Assembly: GCA_026874595.1 (NCBI GenBank)
Contig: CM049315.1
Span: forward strand, 39,016,164-39,080,163
Direction of reading: 5' to 3'
DNA length: 64,000 nucleotides
Source: Sipunculus nudus
Lineage: Eukaryota > Annelida > Sipuncula > Golfingiida > Sipunculidae
The notes beneath the pieces were generated by a model. It saw only the letters and a list, made by a program, of their open reading frames with translations. It made no database searches and had not been told where the DNA came from. Each line of letters opens with the position of its first letter. Positions within the stretch are counted from its first letter, which is position 1. The translations under genes and the position numbers were made by a program. Positions 14,971 to 27,150 of the stretch are shown here, in pieces.

Positions 14971-17900
14971 GATAAACTATGTTAAAGACACGTCAAGACC
15001 CACAGCACGTTTGTTTCATTTCCCTTGCTTGTTGGTAGAGGTCCTTTATCTCTCTTCTTTTATACTGTGATATCTTGATCACTGGGGTAGGTTTCTTTCT
15101 GGAGTCCCATCATGTATTCAGTGAGGTATTTGGGGTTTCAAACATCCCATTGATTCGTTTAGAATGATGAAAATAGGCCAGTTTCTTATGGCGGGCGCCT
15201 GTAGATTATCTACGGCCTGTCAAGCCCCAGTGCCTATTGTCACATCTTATCAGTGATTTAATAGAATCCAGTTTTACCGCAACTCTTCAGTAATTTCCTG
15301 TAGCAACCCGACGATGCTCTCTGCATCCGCGCACCCTCAACCGTGTACACTGTATCAGCGGTATTGTGGACAACTTTCAAATAGGCCAGGTATCTTGTCT
15401 ATAGAGTAAGGCTATTGGCGGTAACTGATATTGCATAAGTGTGCTACTGCCCTAGGTTCTAGCATTAGCACCAAATCAGAGTCCGCCAATAAATAGATAC
15501 AGATTCTGCCCGATTGTATTACCCGTAGGAAATTGAAACGGATTGGGTTTTGCCTGCTGAGCTACAAGTCGATTCCTTCTCTGCCATCTTTGAACCACGG
15601 TGAAAGTTGTAGCAATTGAAAACCAAAGAGCCGGTATGAGGGAGTGTTTGGCAGACAGATTGATTCTCAGATTCTTGTATGGAATTGTTTAAAAAAAAAG
15701 TTTTAACATAAATTTTAAAATGTTTTGTGAGACGAATAAAGAACTGACATTGAGTCCAATGATTTTTTCATGCTACTGCTGTCCAAATGATCATCGTAAC
15801 TTTATATACTGTCGTAAAATCTCAAACTTATATTTCTGTTATCTGTATGTTATTTGTACATAGGAATATTTCATTTACTCCTCGCATGACGCAAATTACA
15901 AGTCGTTAAAGATTAATGTTATTTTTATAAGAACAATATTAAGAGTCAGAAAACAGAAAGTGTAGCAGCTCTTATGGCGTGAGGTAGAATTTGAATTAGA
16001 AGATTCCATTATAGACCACATAACATACGTATATGTAAAGTAATCAATATAACAGGTGTATCATTTACGGTGTATCGTTTCAACCTATGCTGTTATGGTG
16101 ACAGGACGGCATCTATCTGTAATTAAGATAGTATTTCGAGTACATACATGTTTTCCGGGGAACACTACTCAGTAACAGCACACGCATAAATACTATTTTT
16201 TTTCTGGAAATTGTGACGGGCGTGACTTCTTGTAAACTTGTATATAACCCTTCATTTAATTAAACACGGATCATTGACTTGTGGACCCCAACACATAATG
16301 CATGTTACAAGATACTTCCAGATATGTAAGTAATCCCGTTACAGAAAAACAGAATGTTGCCGTTGGCAAACATGTGCCAATATGTAACCATTTCCTTCCT
16401 GCACACCAACAGAATATAATTGTCTGAATATTCAAATAAAGAAAAGATATCGCCACAAGTATCATCGCAGCAGTGAAATCCATGTTAACGATGTGCGGGG
16501 TTATTGCTCTGAAAATCATGAACGATTTTCCACATATGCGAACGATCTTTATTTCACGTTTAGTTAACCCATTTCTTGAGTGGCATGTCTGAGCGTCAGA
16601 AGCATGCTAATGGAAATACGAAATAGAGCCCTAGCGCCATATGTGATTTAATTTTAACCTGTCGTTTCTTATCAAGATTTCCGATGTCTATTTGACAAAC
16701 ATCAACTTTACTCAGCTATATAATCCCATGTATCGCATGAAATTCCCACCTTGTGTCCTCTTCCGTTTCAGCGAAGAGATTTTTTAGGCTATCTGCGCTC
16801 TTGTTAATCCCTGGTCTCATGTGCTAATAACATCCCGACACCATATTGCTAATATCGTCGTTGCTTCATAGTAAAAAAGATTAATAGCATATAGGGTAAA
16901 TGGTATATTAAACGAATTCAATCCAAATGCCAGCTCTCCGGCAGCATGGCGCAGCAGCAGCCGCGTCACACTCTAGAGTTACCGCTCTGGCCTAGCAGGT
17001 GAAAAAGTTTCACTTTCTGTATACATTAATAAAATGTGTTTGCCTTGTAAATAAATAGGGAAAAAACAAATCATGCCGCCGTCAGTTTAACAAGAAAGCA
17101 CCTAGTGACCGCATACCTCCACTAAGTCTTTTTACCTGTATATATCAAATCTCTATCATGGAAAATCACCCCACTTTTGCCCCCGATATACGTCCGTGAT
17201 TATAATACAAATATATATACTTTTGTAAGTATGCATGTTTTCGCTTGCTGAAAAGCTTCTTTAATTTTGTATCTGTTTTTTAATTATTTAAAGCATTTGC
17301 ATTTGCAATTATATAAAGTGTTAGTTTTTAACAATATTTGAGCTCAAAACAATCAGTTAAATACGACAAAAGCAACCTAGTTCTCACAAGACCCCGGTTT
17401 TGGCAATATATATAAGGGGTGAAAAAATAGTGCAGATCAAAATATCATGAAAAAATTGAGCAAGATTGACTGGTATACCGAAGTAGAATATAAAGGCGCC
17501 TAATACGGAATTCAGGTTAAATGTCATATTAAGAGAACAATCAGATCAGCTATGCCGTGAGAACACTCCCCGTGGAGATTAAACTCATCCTCTGAGACTG
17601 GAAACCCGTATGTGTACGCAGTCTTCACCAGACCAGGGCCATAAACCATTTCGGTCGGTCTCAGAGGAATAACTTTACTACATTTCTCAATGCTCTGTTT
17701 TTCGTGTGTGTCTTGCCTCTATTATGTTGTGGCTATAATTATCCACAAGGGAAAATGCTCATTTTATTGCACACTGCACATAGACTGTACGGTCATATAA
17801 AAGTAACAGATACCAAGTACCTTATTTATGATAATAAAATTGCTGCTATTTTTTTGTGTTATCGCAGACAGTGGATTCTAGTGTGAGTATATGATAAGAC

Positions 17901-18183
17901 GTGAACCGTAATACATTATACCTTTTTATTCCAGCTACAGTAATCAATGTAATAAATAAGTTATTGTTATTATCAAGGGACCCGTTTAAAGGAGACCAAG
18001 TTCATTTTATAATAAATGTTATAATGCCTATTTATGTGGAGACTAATCAATGGAAAATGAAACATATGGTTCTCACGTTTATTTCAATTCAACCTATCGA
18101 AACCGACTAATTAGTGAAATAAAATATTCTATATTCACTACATAACAGTTTTTGGCATTTGGAATAATAAAATAATCTTACTT

Positions 18184-18185
<2 letters not shown>
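14971..18185. other. Non-coding stretch, nothing recognised
   Basis: Only short open frames are present (longest 82 codons, minus strand 16271-16519) and none has a recognisable motif. A GC-richer patch occurs at about 16920-17000. I see no tRNA, no long repeats and no intact mobile-element ends. Confidence 0.6.

Positions 18186-18231
<46 letters not shown>
18186..18231. repeat. (TA)n microsatellite
   Basis: An uninterrupted AT dinucleotide tract of about 46 bases. Confidence 0.97.
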
Positions 18232-18233
<2 letters not shown>

Positions 18234-20723
18234 GATGTGTGTGATTTAAGCATGAATTACTTTGAATCAAATTTAAGGTACGCCAAGCAGTGGTGAATAG
18301 GAATAAGCCCGCATTGAATACAAAAGCATGCTGGGATTTGCTGCTGCTAGTGTGTCGTCATCATGGAATGTTATATTGATTATAGCAAATAGTTAGAGTT
18401 TATATTACATAATGATAAGCTCTAAAATACATTAATATAAACCTTTGATACACGCTGACAGTTCTTTTTGTACAAACGGCAGGTACTTCTTATTAATCGT
18501 TTAACTGGGGCCACCTGTCATTTGAATTAATTCTTGTTTCTCAAGTTACTTGAAATAAACGAAAAAAAAATATATTATCGATTAAATATGCCTAATCTCG
18601 AGGCGATAATCATGGTGAATAATCATTTCAAAAGCAAGCCCGAGTACTTTCATTTAGCCGTGAGGAGATGATGGTTATGAAGGTGATAATATAAATTCCT
18701 GCTTGTTATAAGACAGAATATTAACTATTTTGTGAACTAAATAAGTTTCGAAAACTTTGAAAACTTACTCATCTGAAGGGATAATCAAATTAAATGAATG
18801 TTAATTGTTTTGCCACCCACAGAACATATTCCATCGTAACCCGAGTTTTGCCTTAGTATTTAGAATCACGTTGACCGACAGAAATATAAAGAAACAACGT
18901 TGGACGTTGCTAGTTTTATTAAGACAAATGCAGCCATATTAGGGCATACATGCATGGCTACATTAACAACCTCAGGACAGTGGATTAACATGTTGATTTC
19001 AATTAGAATTCAATACAGATAGTGCATCACGTTAATGAGCGTATTTTATATCGTAAATATGCGGCTATCATGCATACCAATTCACGAAATGCACGAATCC
19101 CTGTAAATAAAAGAATGCTAACTGCGTCTCAACTCAATTAAATGAGACCCTATTTCCTTAATTGTCAAAATTAAAGGACGCATTTAATAAATGATGTCAT
19201 GAATATGACATGAGGGTCGCATCTGCAAGTACCCGCTGTTTCCAGCGAGTACGGGTTCCCTGGAGGCACGGATGGTTTTATCTTTAATTTGATTAACAAC
19301 GCTTCCCTGCCTTCGCTAATGGTGATTAGGAGGGACAGGTGTCTTTGGCTGATGCTTTGGTCCAAATCTAAAACATCTTTGACTTCGATTCTCAAGGAAA
19401 CGCAGTCTCTAATTGCCGTACCGTACTAACTTCAATACAAAACTCGAAACATGCATCTTTTTCTCTCAGGGGCCGAACATTTATGTTCTCTCAACATAAT
19501 AAGATAAGAAAATGTTTTCGGTCAGTCTTCATTTATTTTGACATACTGTTTGTTTCTTTCCCTGCCCAGGCTTTTCTCTCCGCGTTTTGCAATGTGAATT
19601 ATTTAAGCCAACGGGAGCGTGTTCCATTTGTTCCTCTAGAAATAAGGGAAAGCAAGTCGGTGAAAATTTGTCAATGACGTTTCTTTTCTGTTCTCATATA
19701 ATTATTATCCGTAAAGCGGTGCATGTATGGCGTGGTCTAAATTTTAACCAGAAATATCATCAGCTTGTTTATATCGCTACGCTTAATTGCATCATTCTAG
19801 CCTTTTGGTAGAGACTTTTGCTCAACTTGAAATATTCAAAACATACCTAATATTAGATTCAGGTATGCTGTATTATAATATCTAGCACTGTCTTCGTTCA
19901 CTGCTCCGTGTTTAGCTCTCACGCCTTGTAAAATGAGGCCATGTTATAGAAATTGGCTTATAAAGACGAAGTTATGGGTTTCCACCGACGACCCCCCCCC
20001 CCCCATATGGGATACGCTCTTAAACTATAGGATTAATAAGGTACTGACCTAGAGATATACATTCTCCAGAGTAATAATCAAATTTAAAAAAAAAATGCAT
20101 CCAGCTCATGTTTGGATCACAGGTGAGCTTTTCCCGATAAAACAAGGACGACTCTTAATTGCAGTGAATAGCTCTGGCCCATGTCCGGGTTAAACATATT
20201 ATAATATGAATATAGGAATACTTTAAAAATACATAATGGTGTTTAAGATTACCTCCAAAATTTAACGAGTGATTCCCTAAGCCTGTCACTAACCAACCAA
20301 CTAATCAGATAACCAACTACGAAAAAAAGATTCCTCGCAAGGGAGGAATAATTATCTGTCAGCGATTTTAATAACTGCTTTGATTCCCAAGGAGCCGAGA
20401 AACGCTAAATGAATGCATAAGTCTTAACCACCAAGAAGGAAGTAAACTAGAATTGGACTAAGATACTAGTGATGTAGTCAAGTGCAGGTTCTATAGTCAG
20501 AATCCAATGAAAACAAAATTATTAAAAGAAATTGAAATTTGAGATAACCATAAGTTTTTTATGTTACACATGCTTTACTCGAATGTTTAATTACATTTAG
20601 CTCCCGATGCAGAACTAAAAAGCGTGGTATACAGTCTTTTTTCATAATATTCTGTTAGAAGTTTGCACATGTTTATAAATGTTCTAATAGTTTGTGACAG
20701 GGTTTTCCTTCTCCTGGACACTA
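18232..20723. other. Non-coding stretch, nothing recognised
   Basis: AT-rich sequence with a few open frames of 64-74 codons and no motifs. A run of about fourteen C lies near 19991-20004. The patch at 19190-19400 is less AT-rich than its surroundings. No gene, RNA or mobile element is supported. Confidence 0.55.
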
Positions 20724-20872
20724 GACTCACTCGGCCTGATTTCTCAAGTCTTTACCTGCGAGTCCGAATACAAGTCTGAGTCCTGTCCTTGAGTCCAGGT
20801 CCGAGTGTCTAAAAGGACTCTAGTCCCGACTCGAGTCTAAGTCCGGCCTCGAGTCCTCAGTCACTTGGACTA
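20724..20872. repeat. Degenerate GAGTCC/GGACTC tandem repeat
   Basis: About 150 bases are built from imperfect GAGTCC, GAGTCT, AAGTCC and GACTCGAGTC words, in both orientations, so the tract contains many short palindromes. No open frame of note runs through it. It resembles short-period minisatellites common in invertebrate genomes. Confidence 0.7.
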
Positions 20873-23298
20873 ACATATCCAGTGACATCAGACTATACCT
20901 TACTTGTCAGTGTAATCTGTACTTAAATCGTCTTAAATCTAAAGTCACCCAAGTCATATTTTATTCAGGTCACATTTAATTACTTGTAATTGATTCAAAC
21001 CAACGATTCACGTCTGTTTAGTATTTCAGGTCTAGTTATGAAACGCCCCAGGCATCCTTAATTATGCGGTAGGGTTTCCTTTAAAAAAACTAGCGTAAAT
21101 TATTATGTCATTCTTATCAACTAATTCCTGGCTTAAAATACTTCCAGCTTTCCGTTTGTTATTCCGAGGCCTTGAAGGTTTCCTAATTTGATACTCATTA
21201 TTCACGCTGTGCTTGCGAGGTCTTTTGATGTTTCTCTTCATTATGTAGATCCCAACGGCAATGTTTGTTTGGGATGTGCCGTTTGTTAATGGTCAAAACC
21301 ATGAATAAAGACTTTTGATTCTTACTTCGTTCTATAAGGTTTGTCGGCAGGGAGGTTATACAATGACTCATCCTTATATAACAATAAAATACCATCTTTA
21401 TAATATTTATGATATAAGCAGACATATACTCAAAAGAAATGGGTCGAGCACAGGTCTGCTAAGGCTAAGTGTATAATGTTGTACTAGTATATATTGTAAA
21501 ATGAAACAAATTGAGCTACATGCCCGTCCTTTGGAAATACTAGGTATGGGTGTTTTTTCACATTTGAGCAACTTTAATAGCTTTGGTTTTAAATCCAAAA
21601 TATTAAAAAAAAATATTCGAAAGTTTTCAATAATAACATAAACAAAAACAAAGGAATAACGGTTGCGTTTTCTTTGAGCTGATTTTAAAAGAGTCCACAC
21701 TTTCAGATTAAGTTTAATACTAACAAAAATTAATATCCCTGCCCGGCCCTATAGGCGAGTTGATATTTAAACCTATACCCCGGTAGGGAGAGGGGAGGCT
21801 TACAGAGGTTAAACTAATTTTTGTGTGTGTGTTTACCCTAGATTTCTAATACAGCTTATTTCCAAAGCTGACCTTTTCCTCAGAGAAGTAGACACAGATA
21901 ATCTTGGCCTAATTTTTCAGGACGTATAACCGAGACGTGGTTTGCCACGCGACCCACAGGAATTGTAGGCCTTTAGTTAACGTTAAGATTTTGAAGTCGA
22001 TTTGACTGATAGAAATCCTGTGCTTCATAGCCAACCTTATCTATGTGTAAATTTTTTAGAGGTATGGAAGTGAATTAAAATATATCAAATGATCTTAATT
22101 ACCGATAGATAGCAAAGGTTCTTCTTAGAAAACGTACCAGTGGACATGTTTATATGGTTATGTAAAATTCCCCGCTCATAAGATTTACTTGCATTGGTGA
22201 ACATGTTTTATTATTATTTTGCGCAGGTTTGTTTTTCTTGTTTTAAATATATATTTGATGAATAAATAAGTAGTTTCACATATGACTTCAAATTAAACTC
22301 TCAAGACATCGCAACTACATTCCAAGGTTAACCATAAGGCTAGATAATTTAGGTAAGAAAGAGACACTTCTCAATTTTTACATACTCTCTGCCTCCATTT
22401 TACAAAGTTCGTCTATGCCCTAGCCATTCCTCGGCATTCTTGATATTGCAACATGTTTAAGTGCCCAACACCGATGTACTGCCACAGCCGATATAGCTAA
22501 GAAGCCGTGACTTTTAGTAAACCAAACAACAGTCATTTTCTTCACAGCTGACATGGGATGGACACGCCGTGACTACAAAGCACTTCTTGGTCCCTAAGTG
22601 ACAATCCTGATAGAAAATTACACCAAGTGGCCAGCGAAAATAAGCAAAAGAAATACCAATGTTCTCCCTTTTAAAAAACATTTTCAAAGAATATCAGAAT
22701 TGACAAAAATGGTTTTGTGTGACGTCTGGTTTTACTTGTTTTCTGCTAACAAAGGAGGCGCGGCTAAGATGGGGTAAAAGGTTTTCTGAATGCAACCTCA
22801 AATAATAACCGCCTTTATATAACTTTATACACTATTTTAAGGGCACCATTTAAAAGTGAAAGATCCCATGTCCAGTTCACTTAAAGAATTAGATCGATAC
22901 GTACCCAGTTTAACAGGCGTTTTCATGTATGGCCCTTGGGTGATAAGTTCTTTTTAGGACTTCGATGGAAGTTTCTATTTGCATTCATTCATTATAATCT
23001 TAACTTCATGAATCCTGTCAGGCCCGTTGCACCAGGGAGCTTTCTTTATATGATTTGTCAAGTATACCCTGGGCCAGATAAAAAATAAGAAGTTTCACAT
23101 ATTAATTCAAATTAGATTTACAAGACATTTCAACTATATTCCAAGAGATTAAAAAGTTAGCATGATATGAAGCGATTTTATACTATGAAAACAATATATG
23201 TTCTGCTATGGTCCAGTAAAGCTCGAGTCAATAAAAGGAACAGCAGGTATCGATTCTGTATATGTGATTAAATTTATTGACAAAGGGTATTCAATAAT
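20873..23298. other. Non-coding stretch with one degenerate 85-bp duplication
   Basis: No gene is recognised; the longest frame (97 codons, minus strand 21407-21700) lacks motifs. Segments near 22262-22350 and 23086-23165 are clearly related, sharing AGTTTCACATAT, AAGACAT and ATTCCAAG words in the same order and orientation. They are two copies of an unidentified short repeat about 820 bases apart. Confidence 0.5.
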
Positions 23299-24293
23299 TG
23301 ATAAAATTATCTGTCACATCTTATACTTATAAAATGAATTTGCTCTACCTTTGTCCACAATGTTCTCTTAAACCGCATTGTGTATGACACTGTGCCACAC
23401 CTCATTTTAAAGGTTATTATCCCCGCAGTAACATAGGCGATATGAGAATAAAAAATGTTTAATGTACACATAATTTTGAGTGATTTTTTTTTACTTAATT
23501 GCACGGAGGTTAGACCGCGTACAGCCGAACTGCCGGAATGCGTGCATTGTGGTAACTTAACCTTAAACACACGATTAAGGATTATTGTTCATATTATTAA
23601 CGCTTGTCTTCCGTGAGGGATTTGAGCATGTCTGGCCTTACATTTGGCCCTAGCACTTACCCGCGTGCTTGGTGAGTAAAAGTGAAAAACACATGTTTCT
23701 CGAAATTGAGTGTTCAACCCTGAAAGATTAATGACAAAACCTTATTCAAGGTCACAATTTCAGGAACAGGGGTGGGGTGGGGTAGAGTGATTGTCTGATA
23801 CGATAAAAAAAGGTTGCGGCTGAAAATGGGGTACGGACCCTCTGCATGGAGTCCCGTTGGGTCCGCTTCTGCTATTTACGAGGCATGCATATTTCTCTTT
23901 CTTTCTTCAGTAACAGTTTCTTTGCAACGCACATTTAATTAAGCTTTTATTATGTTCCTCACATCAACCTAATCTTTATACGTCCAACGATAGAAACCAG
24001 ACAAATATAATCGAAAACCTGAATGCCCCCGTGTCTCATTCCGGTTCGACATGTCATCAATGACAGGTCTTCAAGGTAAACATACCGGGGTATGAATTCT
24101 TGACACGAGCACAGCGCCACAAAATATATGTAAAAATATGTAAACATATCTTATTGAGACAGTATCCCATTGAAAACCAATATGTTCTTATAACTTTTAT
24201 AATAAAAAATGACCCAACATTCTACATCTGAGTTGATATATCTCCCGAACAATCCCGAATAAAAGCCCCGGTATACCGGGTTTATCAGCTAGA
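23299..24293 (+). mobile_element. Non-autonomous Helitron-like element, copy 1
   Basis: This segment is related along its length, with gaps, to 54515-55433 in the same orientation. Both copies end in a 14-base palindrome CCCGGTATACCGGG followed by nine to ten bases and CTAG (24291 region here). A short GC-rich hairpin 10-12 bases before a CTRR terminus is the hallmark of a Helitron 3' end; that family knowledge is the basis for the call. No Rep/helicase coding sequence is present. The minus-strand frame at 23307-23570 matches a frame in the second copy only because both copies share this repeat. The 5' end (normally TC) is not fixed; I give the start of visible homology. Confidence 0.6.
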
Positions 24294-24522
24294 AGAAACT
24301 AAAGACACATCTTTTTAGCTTTGCATTAATTAGACAATTTCTCTAGTCAGTTTCACTACTTACAGACTTTTAATTATCTTAGTCAATACTCATGCTTTTT
24401 AGTATATTTATTTATCTCTTATTTAAATTTTAACTTCAATTATGCATGTTATTGTAAGGCGCCCCTAAGCAATAGTGAGTGTTAGAAGGTGGGGCGGTAT
24501 TAAGTGAATAAATTATATAAAT

Positions 24523-24529
24523 TATATAT

Positions 24530-24582
<53 letters not shown>
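24523..24582. repeat. (TA)n microsatellite
   Basis: A TA tract of about 60 bases with one TAAATA interruption, beginning about 230 bases after the Helitron-like end. Confidence 0.97.
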
Positions 24583-24585
<3 letters not shown>

Positions 24586-25991
24586 AGGAAAGCTTCGTAT
24601 GGAGCTTAAGTTAACCGAGTTTTTGACTAAGGCAATATATATACTGGATTAAATTATCTGTTATGTGTTAGATAAACAGGTAAACATGCTTCGTAGGAGT
24701 AGGTATTTTTATTAAGATGTAACTTTTGTGTGTGTCCGGAATCAGATTTATGTGTCAGAAATGCCAAAGATCCTTAACGTTTGTAACTAAATAACTATAG
24801 TCCACGTTCAACTTGAAATGATACGTACGGATAACAACCAGCAAATCAAGGTAGACAAATAAATCTTGATCCGGTGTGACTTGTGCAAATAACGGTCTTA
24901 GAATTTCCTTAAATAAGTCAGCAATTTTTCATAAACATCTGCACCGAATTTTAAATTTTTTTGTTTATGGCCGATAGGCACGATACTTTAACAATTAGAA
25001 CAGGTCCAATATCTGCATTTTTCAAAATGCACTGGATACTGGTTTTACGCTTTAACAAAATAATTCTTTATTAAAATATTGGATTTTAATAACTTAGACA
25101 TCAAAATAACATGTAACAATGTGGTAACAAGTTCGTGTTTTTTTAACACAAAACGCAGTTTTCGTATATGAATATATCCCGCAAAGTTGATGAAAAACCC
25201 TTTCTCTCTCGCCCTCGGAAATCTGTACTGTCAAGTGCGCAGTGTGGGTGTCATGGATATACACGCGCGTGGCCCGCAGTGACATCTTACAAGGACTAGT
25301 AAATCAAAACCACCAAGAGTGTTCAAATATGACGGTCTATAAAAGCGTGCACGACACACTTGACCGACACCAAACTACACGTTCTGACGCACTTTGATTT
25401 ACCACGGCCTCATAGCTCAGATATTTACTCATTTTGATTTAGAGGGGTTCTTTGAGTTCGTAACACAAGTTGGCAGTCGTTCTCAAATTGTAATTAAGTT
25501 TATGGCTCTCTCGTTTACTAATTGCCTTTGATTTACGTGGCTCAGCTTTGCCAAAGCAATAATTACAATCAATAGCAGCTAACCGGCACCGTTGCAGGCC
25601 CGACCTTTTCATTTATGTATAAAGGGCGCAATATAAGATTGCGATTCAGCCGGTAGATTGATATGCGGTTGTGTGACTGGAATCCTATTAGGGTAAAATG
25701 AATTAACACACCAACTGTCCCTCTGTCTGCCTGCCACGGGTAAACATCTGCCGTGAGGAGAGTAAGGATATTAGGGAAATGAGGATATATTAAAATATCA
25801 AATCTCATATTATTATAATTCCAACGTCAATTAATATACTCTCTACGAAACGTGCCGTTTGTTAGTATTTGTGATGTGTTATTCGCAGGATTATATGTTT
25901 TTTTTTAAATAAATGAACACACGCACACACGGACGTATATATAGAGGGTGTAAAGCGAATTCGCCTTGCACACCGCACATTATTGGAGAGG

Positions 25992-25996
<5 letters not shown>
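24583..25996. other. Non-coding stretch, nothing recognised
   Basis: Short frames only (up to 79 codons). No domain, RNA gene or mobile-element terminus is recognised. Confidence 0.55.

Positions 25997-26071
<75 letters not shown>
25997..26071. repeat. (TA)n microsatellite
   Basis: A TA tract of about 75 bases. It creates spurious Ile-Tyr reading frames on both strands. Confidence 0.97.
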
Positions 26072-26073
<2 letters not shown>

Positions 26074-26136
26074 GGTTCTCCACTTCCACTTTTGTGCAGC
26101 GACAATCATCATGATTAAAAAGATAGCGAGGCTGCC

Positions 26137-26139
<3 letters not shown>

Positions 26140-26192
<53 letters not shown>
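26140..26192. repeat. (TA)n microsatellite
   Basis: A TA tract of about 53 bases, only 68 bases from the preceding tract. Confidence 0.97.
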
Positions 26193-26616
26193 TAGGAATA
26201 CGATACGTTAAAATGTATTATTTAACTTTACAAGGACACAATCAGACACAAGCACATAAGGGTTTACTGTACAGTGATGCACTTATAAGAATCTGCATCC
26301 ATTAGGGGCATCTTAAAACATGTTTTGTTTCCCCACTCAGCTCCAGTCAATAGTGCTCTTCTAACAGAGAGTAATAAAAGAAAACAGCAGCGCGGCATGT
26401 CTAGTGGTGTGCTCTCAGCAGGTAACAGTCGTGATTAAGACTGCCGGCACAACAATAACTACAGACAAGCAGTTCGGACACGCAGAAAGCCTGATGCTGC
26501 CGCAGCTGTGAGCTGAGTCAGGCTCCGCATGGAATACCTAATGTCTATGAATCCTCTGGTTCCACTTATAATGCATAGAATATAAATGTATAACATCTTA
26601 TGGCTCTCTGCTTCCA

Positions 26617-26901
26617 CAGTCTGTCTGTCTGCCTGTCTATCTATCTTCCTCTCTCTCTCACTCACACACACACATAACAGTAGCAGACAAATCCGGCCGA
26701 GACACACTCTTCCCGATAGGGTTTACTTATTTGTCTTACCTGGTTGGAGCCCCCACCCCCCAAACTTTTTTATCCTCCTCTGCAGAAACGTACTGATCGG
26801 ACGGCTGGACAGTTAAGCAAAATTAATATTTTGTATCAAATACCATACACACGCGCTCGCCTATTTACCCCCTCCCCCCCCCCCCCTCTCTCTCTCTCTC
26901 T

Positions 26902-26933
<32 letters not shown>

Positions 26934-27110
26934 GTTCCTCTGTCTCTTTCTTTCTCTCTCTGTTACACTCTCTGCTTCTGCGTTTCTATCTGATCTGTCC
27001 CGTCTATCACTCTGTCTCTCTCTCTGCCTATCGTTCTCTCTTTCTCCGTCTCTTTCTCCCTGTGTCTCTTTGTCTCTGTTCCTATGTCTCTGTTTTTTTG
27101 CCGTTGTCTG
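26617..27110. repeat. Long polypyrimidine (CT/C) tract
   Basis: About 500 bases are dominated by CTGT, CT and poly-C runs on the plus strand, with the purest part at 26868-26937, where C runs alternate with CT runs. A short GA-rich patch follows at 27127-27150. The purine-strand bias makes triplex or S1-sensitive structure possible. Reading frames of Ser-Leu-Pro repeats here (up to 135 codons) come from the low complexity. Confidence 0.9.
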
Positions 27111-27150
27111 TATGTGTATATATGAGGCAGAGAAAGAGAGAGAGAGAATG

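Noticed and set aside
25862-26305. Frames rich in Ile-Tyr repeats on both strands (also at 30595, 38799, 48835, 49636 and 59997-60673)
   Set aside because: They are translations of TA microsatellites and carry no coding signal.
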